Assembly: GCA_027946365.1 (NCBI GenBank)
Contig: JAPEUQ010000008.1
Span: 1,488,001-1,552,000 of the forward strand
Length of the DNA stretch: 64,000 nt
Reading direction: 5' to 3'
From: Kalmusia sp. IMI 367209
Lineage: Eukaryota; Ascomycota; Dothideomycetes; Pleosporales; Didymosphaeriaceae
Translations under genes and position numbers: made by a program
Shown: in pieces, positions 1 through 11,841 of the stretch
Layout of the letters: each line of letters begins with the position of its first letter
Numbering within the stretch: the first letter of the stretch is position 1
The notes under the pieces: generated by a model
What the model saw: the letters and a program-made list of their open reading frames with translations, nothing else
What the model was told of the DNA's origin: nothing
Database searches by the model: none

Positions 1-520
1 TTTAGTGTACATTGACCATCATTTGTCACGTTGATTCTCGTCCTGTACGTCCGTCCGGCTTTTCTCTCACGTGGATAGATTCAAGGCAGTCCTTTATTAC
101 TTGAGCGATTATTACTGATCGGGGCTTTAGATGCCCGCTTGAGTAAAACGTGTCCGCGAGTCGGACGATACACTCTAACCTAGTCGAATGTCATGATCTC
201 TCCTCTTTCACTCTATTATTTTGGTCTTTTTACCCTAGCGTCACAAGCAAACCCGAACTTTTCTACTTGTGCTTGATTCACGAGTCTGCAAGACCCTCTC
301 ACGTATTCATCCTCGCTATCCTATCATAGCCCGAGTGTCTGTATAAATGTATCGCCTTCCTCAACAACCTGTCGTCCACCTATCATTGACCATCATACAT
401 GGCTACAAAGCCTTGCGAACCGACCAAGGCTTGGATAAAGCGAAAGCTTTCCGTGCTATAAATCATGAATAACATGTTCACATACACAAAGGACTAATTC
501 AATCATTTTCTGGTCCCATA
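1..520. other. Non-coding stretch, left edge
   Basis: No supportable gene is visible. An ATG at 401 opens a 20-codon frame that ends in TAA. It could be a decayed first exon of the BTB relic that follows, but no splice pair joins the two in frame. Confidence 0.4.
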
Positions 521-1069
521 GATTATGACACCGTCCGCTTCAATGTTGATGGAAATCACTTTTCAATTCATGAAGCAGTTCTTGACCAACATATCAACAC
601 CTGGCGAAAGTATATCGCGCATGCTTGGAAAGGGCTTGGCAAGACCGGCAACCGAACTTGTAATGGATGTCCACGCATTCCGCTAGGTGATGAGCATTTC
701 TCCCCTTAGGCTTTCTGCGGCTTCGTTCATTGGCTATACAATAAGGAGATGCCCCGTGAAGCGCTACTAAAGAAAGTCAAGCACGCCTACAGCTCGGACA
801 CTGGAGCAGAGAATGAACCGCTAGTCTTTAAACTGGCCGTCGAACTTCACTATCTTGGATATCTCATAGGCATCAATCAACTCCATGATGAGGCTGTGAC
901 TATTATTTTCAACGCATACAAGAACAAATACTCCATCACCAGCATGGAATACTTGCAGAACAAGAATTGTAGTATTGATCAGGTGCTTCCGATTGACGGT
1001 TTCTGCATAGACATCTTCACAAGAGGAAATCGGAAGCCTCGAAAGTCTTTCACTCTAGCGACGACTTGA
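521..1069 (+). pseudogene. BTB/POZ-domain gene relic
   Basis: One reading frame runs from about 530 to 1069 and reads like a fungal BTB/POZ protein. Near the start it has VRFNVDGNHFSIHEAVL, the usual 'x-VHxxVL' opening of the fold. At about 710 it has FCGFVHWLYNKE, the conserved F-x-x-F-V-x-W-L-Y element, followed by a helical part with LAVELHYLGYLIGINQL that fits the usual 'A-D-K-L-G' helix. BTB proteins normally act as dimerisation or ubiquitin-ligase adaptor modules. A TAG stop at 707-709 lies directly before the FVHWLY segment. An intron from the GT at about 660 to this AG would be 50 nt and break the frame, so the stop looks genuine. I therefore call it a relic. No methionine start was found upstream in frame. 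A missed exon structure is the alternative. Confidence 0.55.
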
Positions 1070-2341
1070 TTCCGCGTTACTGTGCCTCATTCTCATGTGA
1101 ACGTCTCCTCGAGAAAATAATTTTAGAGGTTAGGCCCAAGGATGAGCCATTGACATTGCGCAAACATCACGAACATGATCCAGATGCTGTTTTACGCCTG
1201 AATAGTTGCCTCATCTGACCAAGTGTTTCCCATACACAAGTTGCGGGTATGCAGCAAATTTATTCAAGAAATCATGTACGCTATACATCAGGGCGCTGAA
1301 AATGGCAGGTAAAACTTATCATCAAGCAATAGTGATCAAGGAGTTTAAGACCAAAACTCAATGGCACAGTAGGAATTTGTGATCGGAATGCTGACACTGA
1401 ACGTCCTCCAAATCCTGATCGCTCCGAAAATAGGTTGTGATAAACACCACACCCATACCTGAAAGTTCTTGCCTCGTGTTTATTCCTGACATACACGATA
1501 TCAGAACAAAGCGGTATAAAGTTGGTACTAGGAGGATATACCGGACTATTTCCTCTCCAGTGCCTCGGGTAGAAGAAGACAAGGATGACAGGAGAGCCAC
1601 TATCCGCCTAAGATAGAGATTCAACGGTAATTTTGAGTGTCTCGGATGATACTATGGTATTGCAACTGAGTCTCTGCTACAATCACTGGGACGAGAAACT
1701 TGAGCTGTTTTAATCATATAAGGTCGAACAAACCGCGAGCGATGCGCTATCAAATGATACGAGCATGAAGGACGGTGAAGAATAGATAGGGACTGGGCTT
1801 GTGATCCGAATGCTTGGTTTGACGGTTATCTTATAGGTGACGGACACCACCTTCCGGTGTCAAATAAAAAGTTACTGAACAAGCTAGGTTAGGCGCTATC
1901 ATGTGAGGTTGACACACTAGAGGTCGAAACGGGGCATCATTAAGATAATAATTTTGTATTTTCAATTGTTATATACATCATCCTACATAATCTCGTTGAG
2001 AGAACAGACTTTCGATCATCTATATAGACGCTATTCATAGCTTACGTGAAAGGTACGAAAATGATCAATGGAAATCCTGCAGTAGGGCTGATTTCCAGAG
2101 CATATACATGCTCCCACCTCGACGGCCGATCTAAACGAGAAAGTGATAATTATAGACTCGTAACAATGCGGCATGGGTATCATAACAAAAGGAAACAGCC
2201 GACAAGTATTCATGATGGCGTGCCGTGCTCAGTGGAGGCATACCGCTGAATGCAGTCCACTGCACTATGGGACCACTTGGACGGCGTTAGACAGAGGGCA
2301 ACAAAATGGTACCAAGGAAAAACTTACCAAGTGGTCGAACA
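1070..2341. other. Intergenic, no gene seen
   Basis: Only short unconnected frames occur on either strand, with no recognisable motif, no splice-linked exons and no repeat. It separates the BTB relic from the 3' end of the kinase gene. Confidence 0.5.
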
Positions 2342-3987
2342 TCAAGTCGGCTTAGTCACAATGAACATGTCGCCGAGGTCAGAATCAGAGTCCGATTCCG
2401 ACACCATGAACGGAGATGAAGGATTGCCTGGGCTATAGGCTGTAGGTGTAGGATCGTAGTCATCGTTGAGATGCTCAAGACGTTGGACGAGCTCAGCAGC
2501 GGTTGGCCTGGTTTTAGGATTGATATGCAGTAAGTGTGGAATCGCCTCTGCAATAGTGCTTAATGCCCCAGTACAATACTGTTGCATCTCCTCAATCTTG
2601 TCGAGAACAGGTTGTCGCAAGTAAGGCTTGGAATCTGCGATACAGAAAAAGCCTTCGTACTCTGCGCCATCGGGAGGGAAGATGGGAGCCATACGTGATT
2701 CCCGGAATGCGATTAACCCGTTTAGACCTTCCATGAACCAGACCAAGAGTTCGAGGTAAACACAGCCGAGTGACCACAAGTCGTATGGTCGCGATGTTTC
2801 CTGTGCTAAGAAGCATTCTGGAGCTCGGTAGATAGGCGTACCGGAACTACTCCTCGTCTTTTGGCTCTCCCTTTTCCCATTGACTCCGCTCACTATGACC
2901 AGCCAATCCACCACTTTTGCACAGGAGAAGTCAGATAAGCGGAACCAATGTAGATCTTTGCCATACACAAAAACCAGAATGTTCTCTGGTTTGATGTCGT
3001 GGATGTAACCAGTCTTTCCGCCGTTTTCGCGCTTGACGTTGAGCTTCCCGGGCTCGGAGATGGGTGTTTCCCCCTGATCGTGAACTAGCTTCAAAGCAGC
3101 GGCGAGCCCATAGAGCTGCTGTGCAAGTGACAGCTCCGTTAAACCAGGTATCATGGTAGGATCGCGGTTCTTTTGCATAAAAGCTTCGAGGTCGCAGTTA
3201 GCTAACTCATAGATCATATGGTATTTATCTCCGAAGGTAAAGCTTGTGAGGCATTTGACCAAGTGAGGATGATTGAGTCCTGCTGTTGCCATTTCGCGGT
3301 GAAAACTCTGCTCTCTCCGTTCGTAGGGGCCTTGTTCTGTCACTTTCATGGCGAATTGATTTTGTCCATTCGCTCCCTAGTACCAATACGTCAGCTTATG
3401 GGAAATCTGAAGATGAGGTCGCATACAGATGAGAACCCGCAGTGATCGGGATGTATCTTCACTTTCCATACGTCTCCGAAAGATCCTTTACCTAGCCAAG
3501 ATGATGACGATCTACCTGTCGAGTGATGTATTGGTATCGACACACCATTATCCAGACTCTGTATAGCGTCCATAGCGAGGTAGGCAGCACTAAAGTGCTT
3601 CTGGTTGGGTATAAAACTAGTCCTAAACTTCCTCTTCTGCTTGAGACGTTCGACACGAGCCCCACTGATGGGCATATCAGCATCTGTAAGACCATCATCA
3701 AGGAGTGCCTTAAGACAAGTCATGGGCAGGTCGCAGTAAACACAAGTTGCGAAGATTTTTCGGCCATATCGGTGCACCTTATCCACAAAATCTTGTTCCT
3801 CTTGCTTGTTCATGTACAAGTCCTCATCGTTGGCCACGATGTTTTGGATGACGTCTCTTTTCGTGGCTACATCGAGGGCAAGTCTGGGAAGGAAAATTTG
3901 TTCGTGACTACCAAATTTCACATCATCTTTCATGTGCTTGTCCATGTACTCGCATACGTCCATGATATTGCTGAGCGAGGCTTCCAT
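2342..3987 (-). CDS. Divergent serine/threonine protein kinase
   Basis: Two exons, 3987..3427 and 3376..2342, joined by a GTATGC-to-CTAG intron that keeps phase 0, give about 531 aa. Residues 1-150 form an N-terminal region of unknown function. The kinase domain follows: glycine loop LGKGSFGDVW (about 165), AMKV lysine (about 198), catalytic HDIKPENIL (about 313-321), and GTPIYRAPE (about 372). YDLWSLGC marks subdomain IX. The C-terminal tail is acidic and Ser/Asp-rich. Two core motifs are unusual. The HRD triplet reads I-H-D, keeping the catalytic Asp and Lys, and the metal-binding DFG reads DFS. It could still be active, since the Asp and Asn are kept, but it belongs to a divergent fungal-specific group. 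A broken paralogue lies at 10.9-11.8 kb on the same strand with the same intron position. The start is the first ATG of the long 5' exon. Substrate unknown. Confidence 0.85.
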
Positions 3988-4961
3988 AACGTCTAAGGCG
4001 GATGCTCGATGCCGAAGTCCGATTCGGCCACGCTAGCTGCTTCGGGCCGTGTTTGCGGTCGCTCGACTCCAGGGACCAAGGCTGAGGAAGGGAACACGGA
4101 GAAAGTACACTATGTGATCAGGCTGAAAGATGACAAGATGAGATATAGGCACAAGGCTAGGTGCGCCATCTTATATGTCATTTGCAGCCTCACCAGGCAA
4201 CAGTGGCGAAAGCGACGGAAGGTAGAGGCATCAGCCGTGTACTGCCCCATGGTTGCCCTCCTATATGACAAGACAGACGCGTCCGTTTGGCTAGCAAAAC
4301 AGCCGAGAAACCGGTGGCTTTGGGGAGCATGGATGAGCCGGCTACCGTAGCTGAAACCAAAGACGCAATTCGCTACATGACAGGGGGGTCGCTCACTCTT
4401 GGTTCACCGGTGGACATATCCTTGAGCGCAGAAGTAGCGGAGGGGATCGTGGATGGCGGGGTTCGCGGGGTTGCATAATCGCTATCAAAGGGCCAGTCAT
4501 GTGGTATTGTGGCGACAGGGCTGCAGCTCGCACTCGTTGGCGAGCAGGCTGAGCACGCAAGTCATTGAATCGCACGCAGGGCAGGCTGAATCGATGCCCA
4601 ACATCAGGTTGATCTGCAGGTGTCAATTGCGATGGTGTGGAAATGTCGTAGGTATTCACCAAGAACAAACGATTATCTACTAGATAAATGTTCATCGCAT
4701 AAGCAAGTCCTCAATTGTTGCTCCTCGGTAACTGACCTGTAAACCATGCCTGGATCTACGATCCTAAGCAACCCCGGAACCGCGCTGACAGGAGATTTAT
4801 CTCCCGCGCGTACGATGAATTTTGCCCTAAGACAGGGTTCATGATGTCTCCTTGCAGCGGGCAACCGACTAAGAATATATCAAGTGGTGAGCTCAACATG
4901 TCAGCTGATTCGCTGTACCAGAGGAATATGACTCACCATAATCGGTAGCAAGCGTTCAGCC
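3988..4961. other. Intergenic between kinase and CorA-like gene
   Basis: Upstream of the kinase ATG and downstream of the CorA-like stop. Several frames of 60-110 codons on both strands overlap one another and show no motif or splice-linked partner. I see no gene. Confidence 0.45.
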
Positions 4962-7038
4962 CTACTTCCTGTCTTTCAGAGAGATGCGATATCGCGGTAG
5001 CTCGAAAGAGAAGGTCCCGGAAGCTGCTACTGCTGGGCTTTGTTGGTGGGGTTCCTGTCGCTTGACTTTGCTACAAAATAACTGTAGAAGTTTCTCGGAG
5101 TTCACCCAGCAGTACCAAATGAAGATAGTGACTAAAGTAAGAGGTACGGATATTGCAAAGAACAGCCAAGCATTCCGGGCGTATTGGAGCTGAGTGGCTC
5201 CGGACGGTAATTCCATTTGGCTGACAAATTGTGTGGAGTAAAAGTTCTATTGCGCGTTAATCGACACTGTTATATGAGAACGAACGTAGCAGGAGCCTCA
5301 CCGAAACGATGGTACATGGCAAATAAATCATCGTGATGATCGTTAATATTCGCATGCTAGATGAGTCCCGGCTGTTCTTCTCTGCGAGTTGTCGCATGAT
5401 GACGTTTTCAGCTTGCCCTTGCTGCTCAAGCTTTTGGAGATTATGGTCGCTCTGTCGTTCAAGCAAAGAAGATATCTAAGTCACTCTATATTAGTCATTG
5501 CCCATATTCTAGAGATGCAATCTGTGCTTCGAAAATTACCATACCAGAGCTCTTGCGTTTTGGACTTTTAATAACAAAGTTTCCGCTTTCTTCCGAGTGT
5601 ACGTAATCTCCTTCTTCTTGTCCCGCAGAGCGCGAGCCACTGTATCTGCATGTAGAACATCCCTGTGTAAGTATTCAACCTTCATGTCGGATCCTTGGTC
5701 GCTATGATCACAGAAGTGTTCGTACATTTCCTCGAACGTAGAAACAGTATCAAGGGTCGATTCGAGGCATAGAATCAGATCAGCGATGCGATCTTCAATT
5801 AGTTTAAGTTCTTGATGATCTTCCACCTCTATTGAGACAATGTCGCCTTCAATCTCAAGCCCCTCGATCGAAATACCAGCAGCTTTGTCTGACTGAAATC
5901 CTTTAGCGAGCATATTCGAGGCGTTTCCAGACTGCTTACCTGCTTCGTTACTGCTTTAGTTAGATCCACTAAATAAGGCCTCCAGCTTGCCAATGCAGTA
6001 TCAATAAATATGACGTGAAGCTCGAAGGGATTAGCTCCACTGAGGTCTTCGATGCTTCTCGTGTACCTATCGAGGCGAACTTCAGTCCTTTGGGATGCGC
6101 CAACGAGGATCCATGTCGAACAACCAGTATCCAACGCAAGCTTGTATCTATGATATACGGCGAATTGACGAAGAGACCATGGGAATTTCCCTCCGGGGCG
6201 ATTCGTAAGCTCAATATAGCGTAATATGTACGAACATTCTAGGGAGGTTAGTAGGCGGATAACGATCTCGAACAAGGGGGTACGTTTGCGCACCAAAGCC
6301 ATGGCAAGTACTGCTGGTGCGTCTGCACAAATGTCTATACTTGAGAGGGGGAGGTCCTACTTCTACTTCGCCCGTCTTGACTCCAAAACCTATCATGTAT
6401 TCATTGAAACGAGGGAAGGCGTGACATATTTTGAGAAGTTGCTCGAAAACGTCTTGAGTGATCTGTAGACGACTGTAAGAATGTCTCTGTCGTAGATAGA
6501 ACACTCTGAAGTTGTTTTTCGTTGCTTTAGCGAAACTACCAAGTAATTTCGGATCAAGATCTACGGTTCTCAATTTCGGTGGGCCTGGATATGTCGGCGG
6601 CTCCGATCCTTGATGGTGGTCTAGAGCAGCTGGAAGTGCTGTGCTGGAAGCTTTACTAGATAGTGACCAGCAGTCATCGCTATCCGTGTCATACTCTCGA
6701 ATGACACTTGTACCTTCAAGGGTGCCGTTTCCCTTACCAGAAGGGGGAAACTTCGGCGGTCCAGTACGGCCCTTACTTTCTTCGTGTACCGGGCTGCAAT
6801 CAGTATATTCGCATAGCTCTCCCTTTCCTTCCAACTTAGGTGTAAAGTCGTTTTCCGAAGCCTTCTTCCCTTGCTGGTCGTAATACGAGATGTCGATGGA
6901 CGTTTGTATCTTCACCTCGATCTTCGAACGCTCGGGATTGTTTTCGAATATCGATCCAGCAGATCGAACATAGTACTCATCAGCGGCCGGGCTTCTGTCG
7001 TAAAAAAGTGTACGCTCAAAGTAGCGTGACGTGTCCAT
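4962..7038 (-). CDS. CorA-like (Mg2+ transporter-type) fungal membrane protein, with a frame break
   Basis: Four exons are supported by clean splice sites: 7038..5940, 5892..5545, 5475..5302 and 5246..4962. Together they would give about 634 aa. The long first half is soluble. It contains the fungal CorA-like signature LRYIELTNRPGGKFPWSLRQ followed by a Trp-rich strand (STWILVGAS). The middle exons form a long helix (LIEDRIADLILCLESTLDTV and KKEITYTRKKAETLL). The end has two membrane segments: MRILTIITMIYLPCTIVS, then AWLFFAISVPLTLVTIFIWYCW. True CorA channels carry Gly-Met-Asn after the first segment. Here it reads NFYSTQF, so ion transport is not certain. The first exon is one base out of register: frame 1 runs to about 6357, then frame 2 continues from about 6355 (DLPLSSIDICADAP). 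This is a one-base insertion or sequencing error near a GAAGTA duplication, or a real lesion. Confidence 0.75.
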
Positions 7039-7868
7039 CGCGTCAAAGCGTGCTGTTAAAACGAAACGGCGGTGGAAGCATCGACATTGTCTTCTGGGCC
7101 TACATCAGGTTCCAGGATGCTCATATGTGAACAAGAATTGCAGCCTATCCAGAAAGGCTGTTAAGGTATAAGCGCAAGGCGTAAATTAGATATTTTGTTT
7201 CGAAGGGGGGATATTTGTGGGCAGGTCACCGGGAAGGCTGAGCTGGAGGCACCCACCCCTCTTTGCGCTAACCCGATCTATTGTCGCTCTACAGCAACAC
7301 CCATGCGTGCCATTTCATCCTACATTGGCAGCTTTACAAACATCAACAATCCGGATTTTCGGTGAAGCTGAATGCCCTCAGTATGTGCCTCTCGAGTCCT
7401 GTAAGATGATAGCTCCATCTTTATGCCGGTATATGCGGCTTTGCCGGCTGTTCTTCCGCAGCCTGCACGAAGCTTTTGATGCTAGCATGCGCGAGACAGC
7501 CTGCAGGATGCGACTGACCTATCGCATTGAGAAACGACTGTGATGCCACCCTGCAGTCCGCCTTACTGTACATGATGGCGAACATTCGTGTAAGAGTCAT
7601 CAGCCACGGTACGCATACGCACGTAGCCTCCCTCTCAACAGCATCCAAGTGACGCGGTTGGGCATTGTGTTGCTACCCGAGGCGGAGCACGATACCAACG
7701 CTGCGGCTCATGCAAGCTATACGTATCAGGTGGCTCCATAGCTACGTGGTCCTCTACTGTTCGCTCTGAGCAAAATAGGGCCTCAATGACACTCGCGACC
7801 ACACAGGGCTGATTCATAGAAACAGAACAGCTAAGTAATACAACATATCACCTTCTTTGACTGCCATA
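7039..7868. other. Intergenic, no gene seen
   Basis: Upstream of the CorA-like start. Short frames on both strands show no motif and cannot be joined by plausible introns. Confidence 0.4.
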
Positions 7869-8400
7869 ATGTCCTTCTTCAAAAATCCAATGCGGCTTTT
7901 GAAGCTGATAAAGCAATCAAGACCATCGCAGTTGCCCACCCATGAGCAAATACCACAATGCCCACCCTTACCTCGCTCGTCACCGACACCGCCTCCTAGC
8001 GAGCTGCCGCTATCACCAAGATCCGATGAGTCGCTCAAGGGGCCACAGATTATTGAGGACCGATACATGGATGAGATGAAGCTTTGGGCTATGTGCAGAC
8101 AACGCTTCGGGCGTGGAAATTTTAAATTACAGGTACGAGACGCCGCACAGTCGAAATCGTTCTCTACTTACACTTAGTCAGTGGAGATTTAATAAATGGT
8201 ACATCGATGCGCCGTCGAATCTCGAAGAGGTTGGTCTGTTCTATCCCCTGGTGACGATCCTTCTCACACTACGTAGGAAGAACTTGAGCAATGTGAAATT
8301 ACACATGGCGAGAGGCTTACACTTTGCAAACGATGAAATTTCTACCGCAGAATACTCTACATATAGATGGAAAAAAGAACATGATACCCACTTGAAATGA
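7869..8400 (+). CDS. Hypothetical ORF pair of unknown function
   Basis: An ATG at 7869 opens a frame (MSFFKNPMRLLKLIKQS, then a Pro/Ser-rich linker, then YMDEMKLWAMCRQRFGRGNF). It runs out at 8177. From about 8113 an overlapping frame continues to 8400 with LSQWRFNKWYIDAPSNLEE and a Leu-rich helix. The Trp/aromatic content of both halves looks protein-like, so they may be one gene with a frame break or an unrecognised splice near 8130-8170. The candidate GTACGA-to-TTAG intron there does not keep frame. No family was recognised. It may be a relic like its neighbours. Confidence 0.25.
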
Positions 8401-8682
8401 TGCTGAGGACTTGAATAGATTGGTCCCAATCAATATATACCCATCACAGTCTCTCTCCATGTGTACATTCTATGACGATATGACGTTGAGAATGATGTAA
8501 ACACCTGAACATATGCGTTGTACGGTTCTATATGCATAAGTTTGAGATAGTACATGTATTCAGGTCAATCCTTGGGCTACCAGAACCATTCTTCTTGCAA
8601 TCCGTTTCCACATTCTGCTCATTGACATCCTACTCTTTCGTTGCGCTTATGTATATACAAATAGATTCTTAGAGGTTATGTG
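8401..8682. other. Short intergenic stretch, nothing seen
   Basis: AT-rich gap between the previous ORF pair and the 3' end of the pseudogene on the other strand. No motif. Confidence 0.4.
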
Positions 8683-10753
8683 TTAGACTGCAGATTCGAT
8701 TCTCGGGATCTTCTCCTGCACGTTCGGAATCGGATGAGCAGGGTCGTTCCCTAGATGTATGGCGTCTGTAGCTTCAGATTCTAGTTGGACAATAGTAACC
8801 GCCTGGGATTTTAAAGTTGTCATTGTGCTTGCAGACCTAGGGGAGATCTGACTCAGGCTCCGACCAGTGTATCCTCCAACCGAGCTGTTGTATGAGGGAT
8901 ACCTGATACTCGATCCGGCTGCGCTGTCCGCAAAACCACTCCTTGTACTGTTATGAGTTGATTGACGGGAAATGAATCGCTTAGAATCCCGAGCGCCTTC
9001 CTTTCCAAAGATGCAAGCACCATTAAGATTTGCAAAGGCTTCATCGGCCACTAAGATAGGGAGTTTGTCAGCAAAGGCGCGGCAGAAGACCAATTCTAGC
9101 AATTCAAAACAAGAGGAGTGTAGCTCCATTGCCCTTTCAATGATATCGAGTCATCATGACTTACAGGAGCTAGTCTTCGTCATCCACGAAGTTTTGCGAA
9201 GGGTCTGTACACGATCAAGACAGCTGTGTGTGTTCAACGCCTCACAAGCTCCAAATGTGTCTATGTTCGTCAACCATGAAAGCCCTTCCGCCAAGTCTGC
9301 AGAATAGAGGACAATTTTGCCCCCTCTCTGGGCCCATTGTCTCATTGTCTTTAGCAATGACACTAGTGCGACGAAAGTTCTTCGCCTGTCGGAACAACCC
9401 TATATACTTCACATAATTCTTTCGTCAATTCTTCCGTTGGTCTATATATACTCACAAATATTTGACCGAGGAGTGTTATCGCATTGTGGCGCTTCGTCAG
9501 ATCGATCCAAGTTAGGCTATTAGATTCTCAGGTGATGGAACGCCTGTACAGTGTATGCTTGCCTGATACAATACTCATAAGTTCCCAGACTTCTAGTGTA
9601 GATCTTGTCAGACTAAGCGATCTTAATTTTTTGGTGGTAGCTTCTTCGGTGGCTTTATCATCGCTGTCGTGGAGTTGCTCCAATATTCCAGGTCTGTGTT
9701 AAGAGCACCCGGAAACAGGTAGTCTTATATACCAGCTACAAATCTTCCACGCCGTCATACTCTTTATGATTGACGAACTCTCCCAATTATGAGCTTTACA
9801 TGGAGTTCATTCGTCAAACCTCAACTGCAGCTTTCGCTCCACTATCACTTTGATGAAGCAGTCTTGAGCAATCGAATCCGGCCCTTGCGAGAGTGTATCA
9901 TCACTATCAAATGGTTGGTGAGAGATTTGCGCACAAAATAATTGTAGTAGAGCACTAGCACCGTCTACAAGCCACCCTGTTTCTGATTACGCGTCATATT
10001 GGTTACAACCATCTTGCTTGCAGCTTGTAGTATGTGGATGATTCAACGAATTCCGGTCTGTCCCTGTTGCCTCGAATCACGCTCACGCTGACTCCAATGA
10101 TCTTACCCACAGATACTGTGCCTTTCTATTCGATAGCGAAGCCCGCTGTACATTGTCTATCCTCGGACCAATCGATATCCTTATACGGGGTATCTTCAGT
10201 TCCTAATGCGAAGTTAGTCCACTCTTCCCCGTACAGCAATATAGCATATCAAGATGCCTGGTTACATTTGCTGCCCATCCTACATAGTTGCGGTGATTTG
10301 CGTGGCTAAGGTTTTGGATGTTTATTTGACTCGTGCTAATATATGCTCCACAGCGTTGGTGGAAAGCGTAGTATGGAATTCTAGTGCCTTGTTCAAGCAG
10401 AAAGTACCAGATCATAGAGTGTTCTGTCTGCATAGCTGGTACGAGCATGGTCGAAAAGCCTTTTAGAATCAAAGTTGTATCGTATAGGTAGCGAATTGCG
10501 TTTCGGCTAGCGTGGCCATCATTTCTGGAGACAATTCTAGACCCTTCTCACTTGCGTGACGGGCGGTAATGGGAAATTTATGAACAATAATCGTATTGTG
10601 GAACATATTGTGCCAAGAAAACCCATTGTCACTAGCACATTGACCACGAGCTACAAAAGAGAGTGGTGCGGGATCGAAAGAGAATCGGACCTTGATGGCT
10701 AACGTTGTGCCGCTATCGCTGACATCGTGACTTACCCTAGCTCTAGGGGTCAC
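8683..10753 (-). pseudogene. Disrupted fungal-specific protein gene (unknown function)
   Basis: Read right to left, fragments follow each other in the order of one protein but in changing frames. Fragment 1 (10753-10469) holds FSWHNMFHNTIIVHKFPI and LELSPEMMATLAET. Fragment 2 (10472-10203) holds LILKGFSTMLVPAMQTEHSM and NYVGWAANVTRHL. Fragment 3 (about 10190-10020) holds YKDIDWSEDRQCTAGFAIE, a TAG stop at 10126-10128, then KIIGVSVSVIRGNRD. Fragments 4 and 5 are at 9363-9154 (GGKIVLYSADLAEGLSWL) and 9129-8683 (Ser-rich tail). From memory of similar proteins I take this as a large fungal-only family of unknown role that often sits near NLR-type and kinase genes. The frame jump at about 10465, the jump at about 10200 and the internal TAG show it is dead. 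The last two fragments may instead belong to a separate short gene. Confidence 0.6.
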
Positions 10754-10899
10754 AAACCATGGGATAGGATCATTATTAGGTGCGTGGTGCTAGGAAAAGC
10801 CCAGCCAGGAAAATTCTTCACACAGTTCAACTAACACTGCTTCACAACCTCTTGTCACGACGATTCAAAGGTTTGAGGTTGATGTCGACCTCAGATCCG

Positions 10900-11841
10900 T
10901 CAAGAAGTTTACCTAATCGTGTTGGATGATGAGTATCAGTACATGAGACTCACTCACCTAAATCGGTCCGAGTTGGAGCTGCTAGAACCTATTATAGCAA
11001 GCGCACCATCTCACGGCCGCTCGAAGGCCAGGTTTGGTGCATATAGTCTATACATGAAGACACTTATGCATCAACACAGGATCCCGTGATAGTGCTCGCG
11101 TGTGCAAAGGCCGCTTCTAGATCAATGCCGTACTCTTGTTGTTTTAAAAGTCCCTTAGCCTCCTAGAACCATACGAGAGCCTCAATTTATATGCACCCGA
11201 GAGACCAAATATCATATTGCTTTTGTTTATTTCCTGGAAATATGTTAACCACTTAATGATGACCATGTCAAGTTTATACACACGCTTGAAAAGTAACGAT
11301 GGTCGTCATGTATCTTCACCTTCCACACCGTTCCAAGAGATCCCTTTCCCTTTTAGTAAAGCTCACTTTCTTCATAATCAATTGTGATGGTAAAGCGGTC
11401 GGCTACCCTGCCGTTCAGTGATTGAAACGAGTCCTCGTGGCTGATTGTATGAAATGATGTTAACTGCCAAGGCAACTATTGACGAATGATCTTTCCTCTT
11501 TGAAAAACCAAAAGTCGTCTTTTTGTAGCGGCAGGTCCGTGTTAGTGAGACCATGGTCCGGGATGTTTTTCAAGTATTGCATGTTTCAATCAGTGTAAAG
11601 GCAGACAGCGAAGAGCCCACCCGAGTCGAGTGATCCGATCCAAGAAATTTGCTTCATCGGCATCACTGAGGATCAAATCCCAATCCTTCCTGACGATCTT
11701 TTGCACCACCTCATTCTGAGTGACTTTATCTGAATCCGACTGTGGGAGAAATGACTGCGGTTGGCCCCTAAAGTTGAAACTCACCATGTGCTCGTCCATG
11801 TAATCACCAAGTTCATCTCTGTTGTTCTGCTCATGAAACAT
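10900..11841 (-). pseudogene. Broken paralogue of the 2.3-4.0 kb protein kinase
   Basis: The first 83 codons (11841-11590) resemble the N-terminal region of the intact kinase (EQNNRDELGDYMDEHMVSF; QNEVVQKIVRKDWDLI). Further on, TISHEDSFQSLNGR leads to the glycine loop KGKGSLGTVWKVKIHDDH at about 11345-11290. A TAA stop sits right before it at 11353-11355. The sequence ends its match at the same exon boundary (FSS) as the intact gene. The central kinase domain, including the catalytic loop, is missing. At about 11220-11120 the subdomain IX element YDIWSLGC reappears, followed by TAA and TAG stops in what was LELLVWFME. It is a clear pseudogene with a large internal deletion. The right boundary is the ATG of the N-terminal frame; the left end is approximate. 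Confidence 0.75.
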
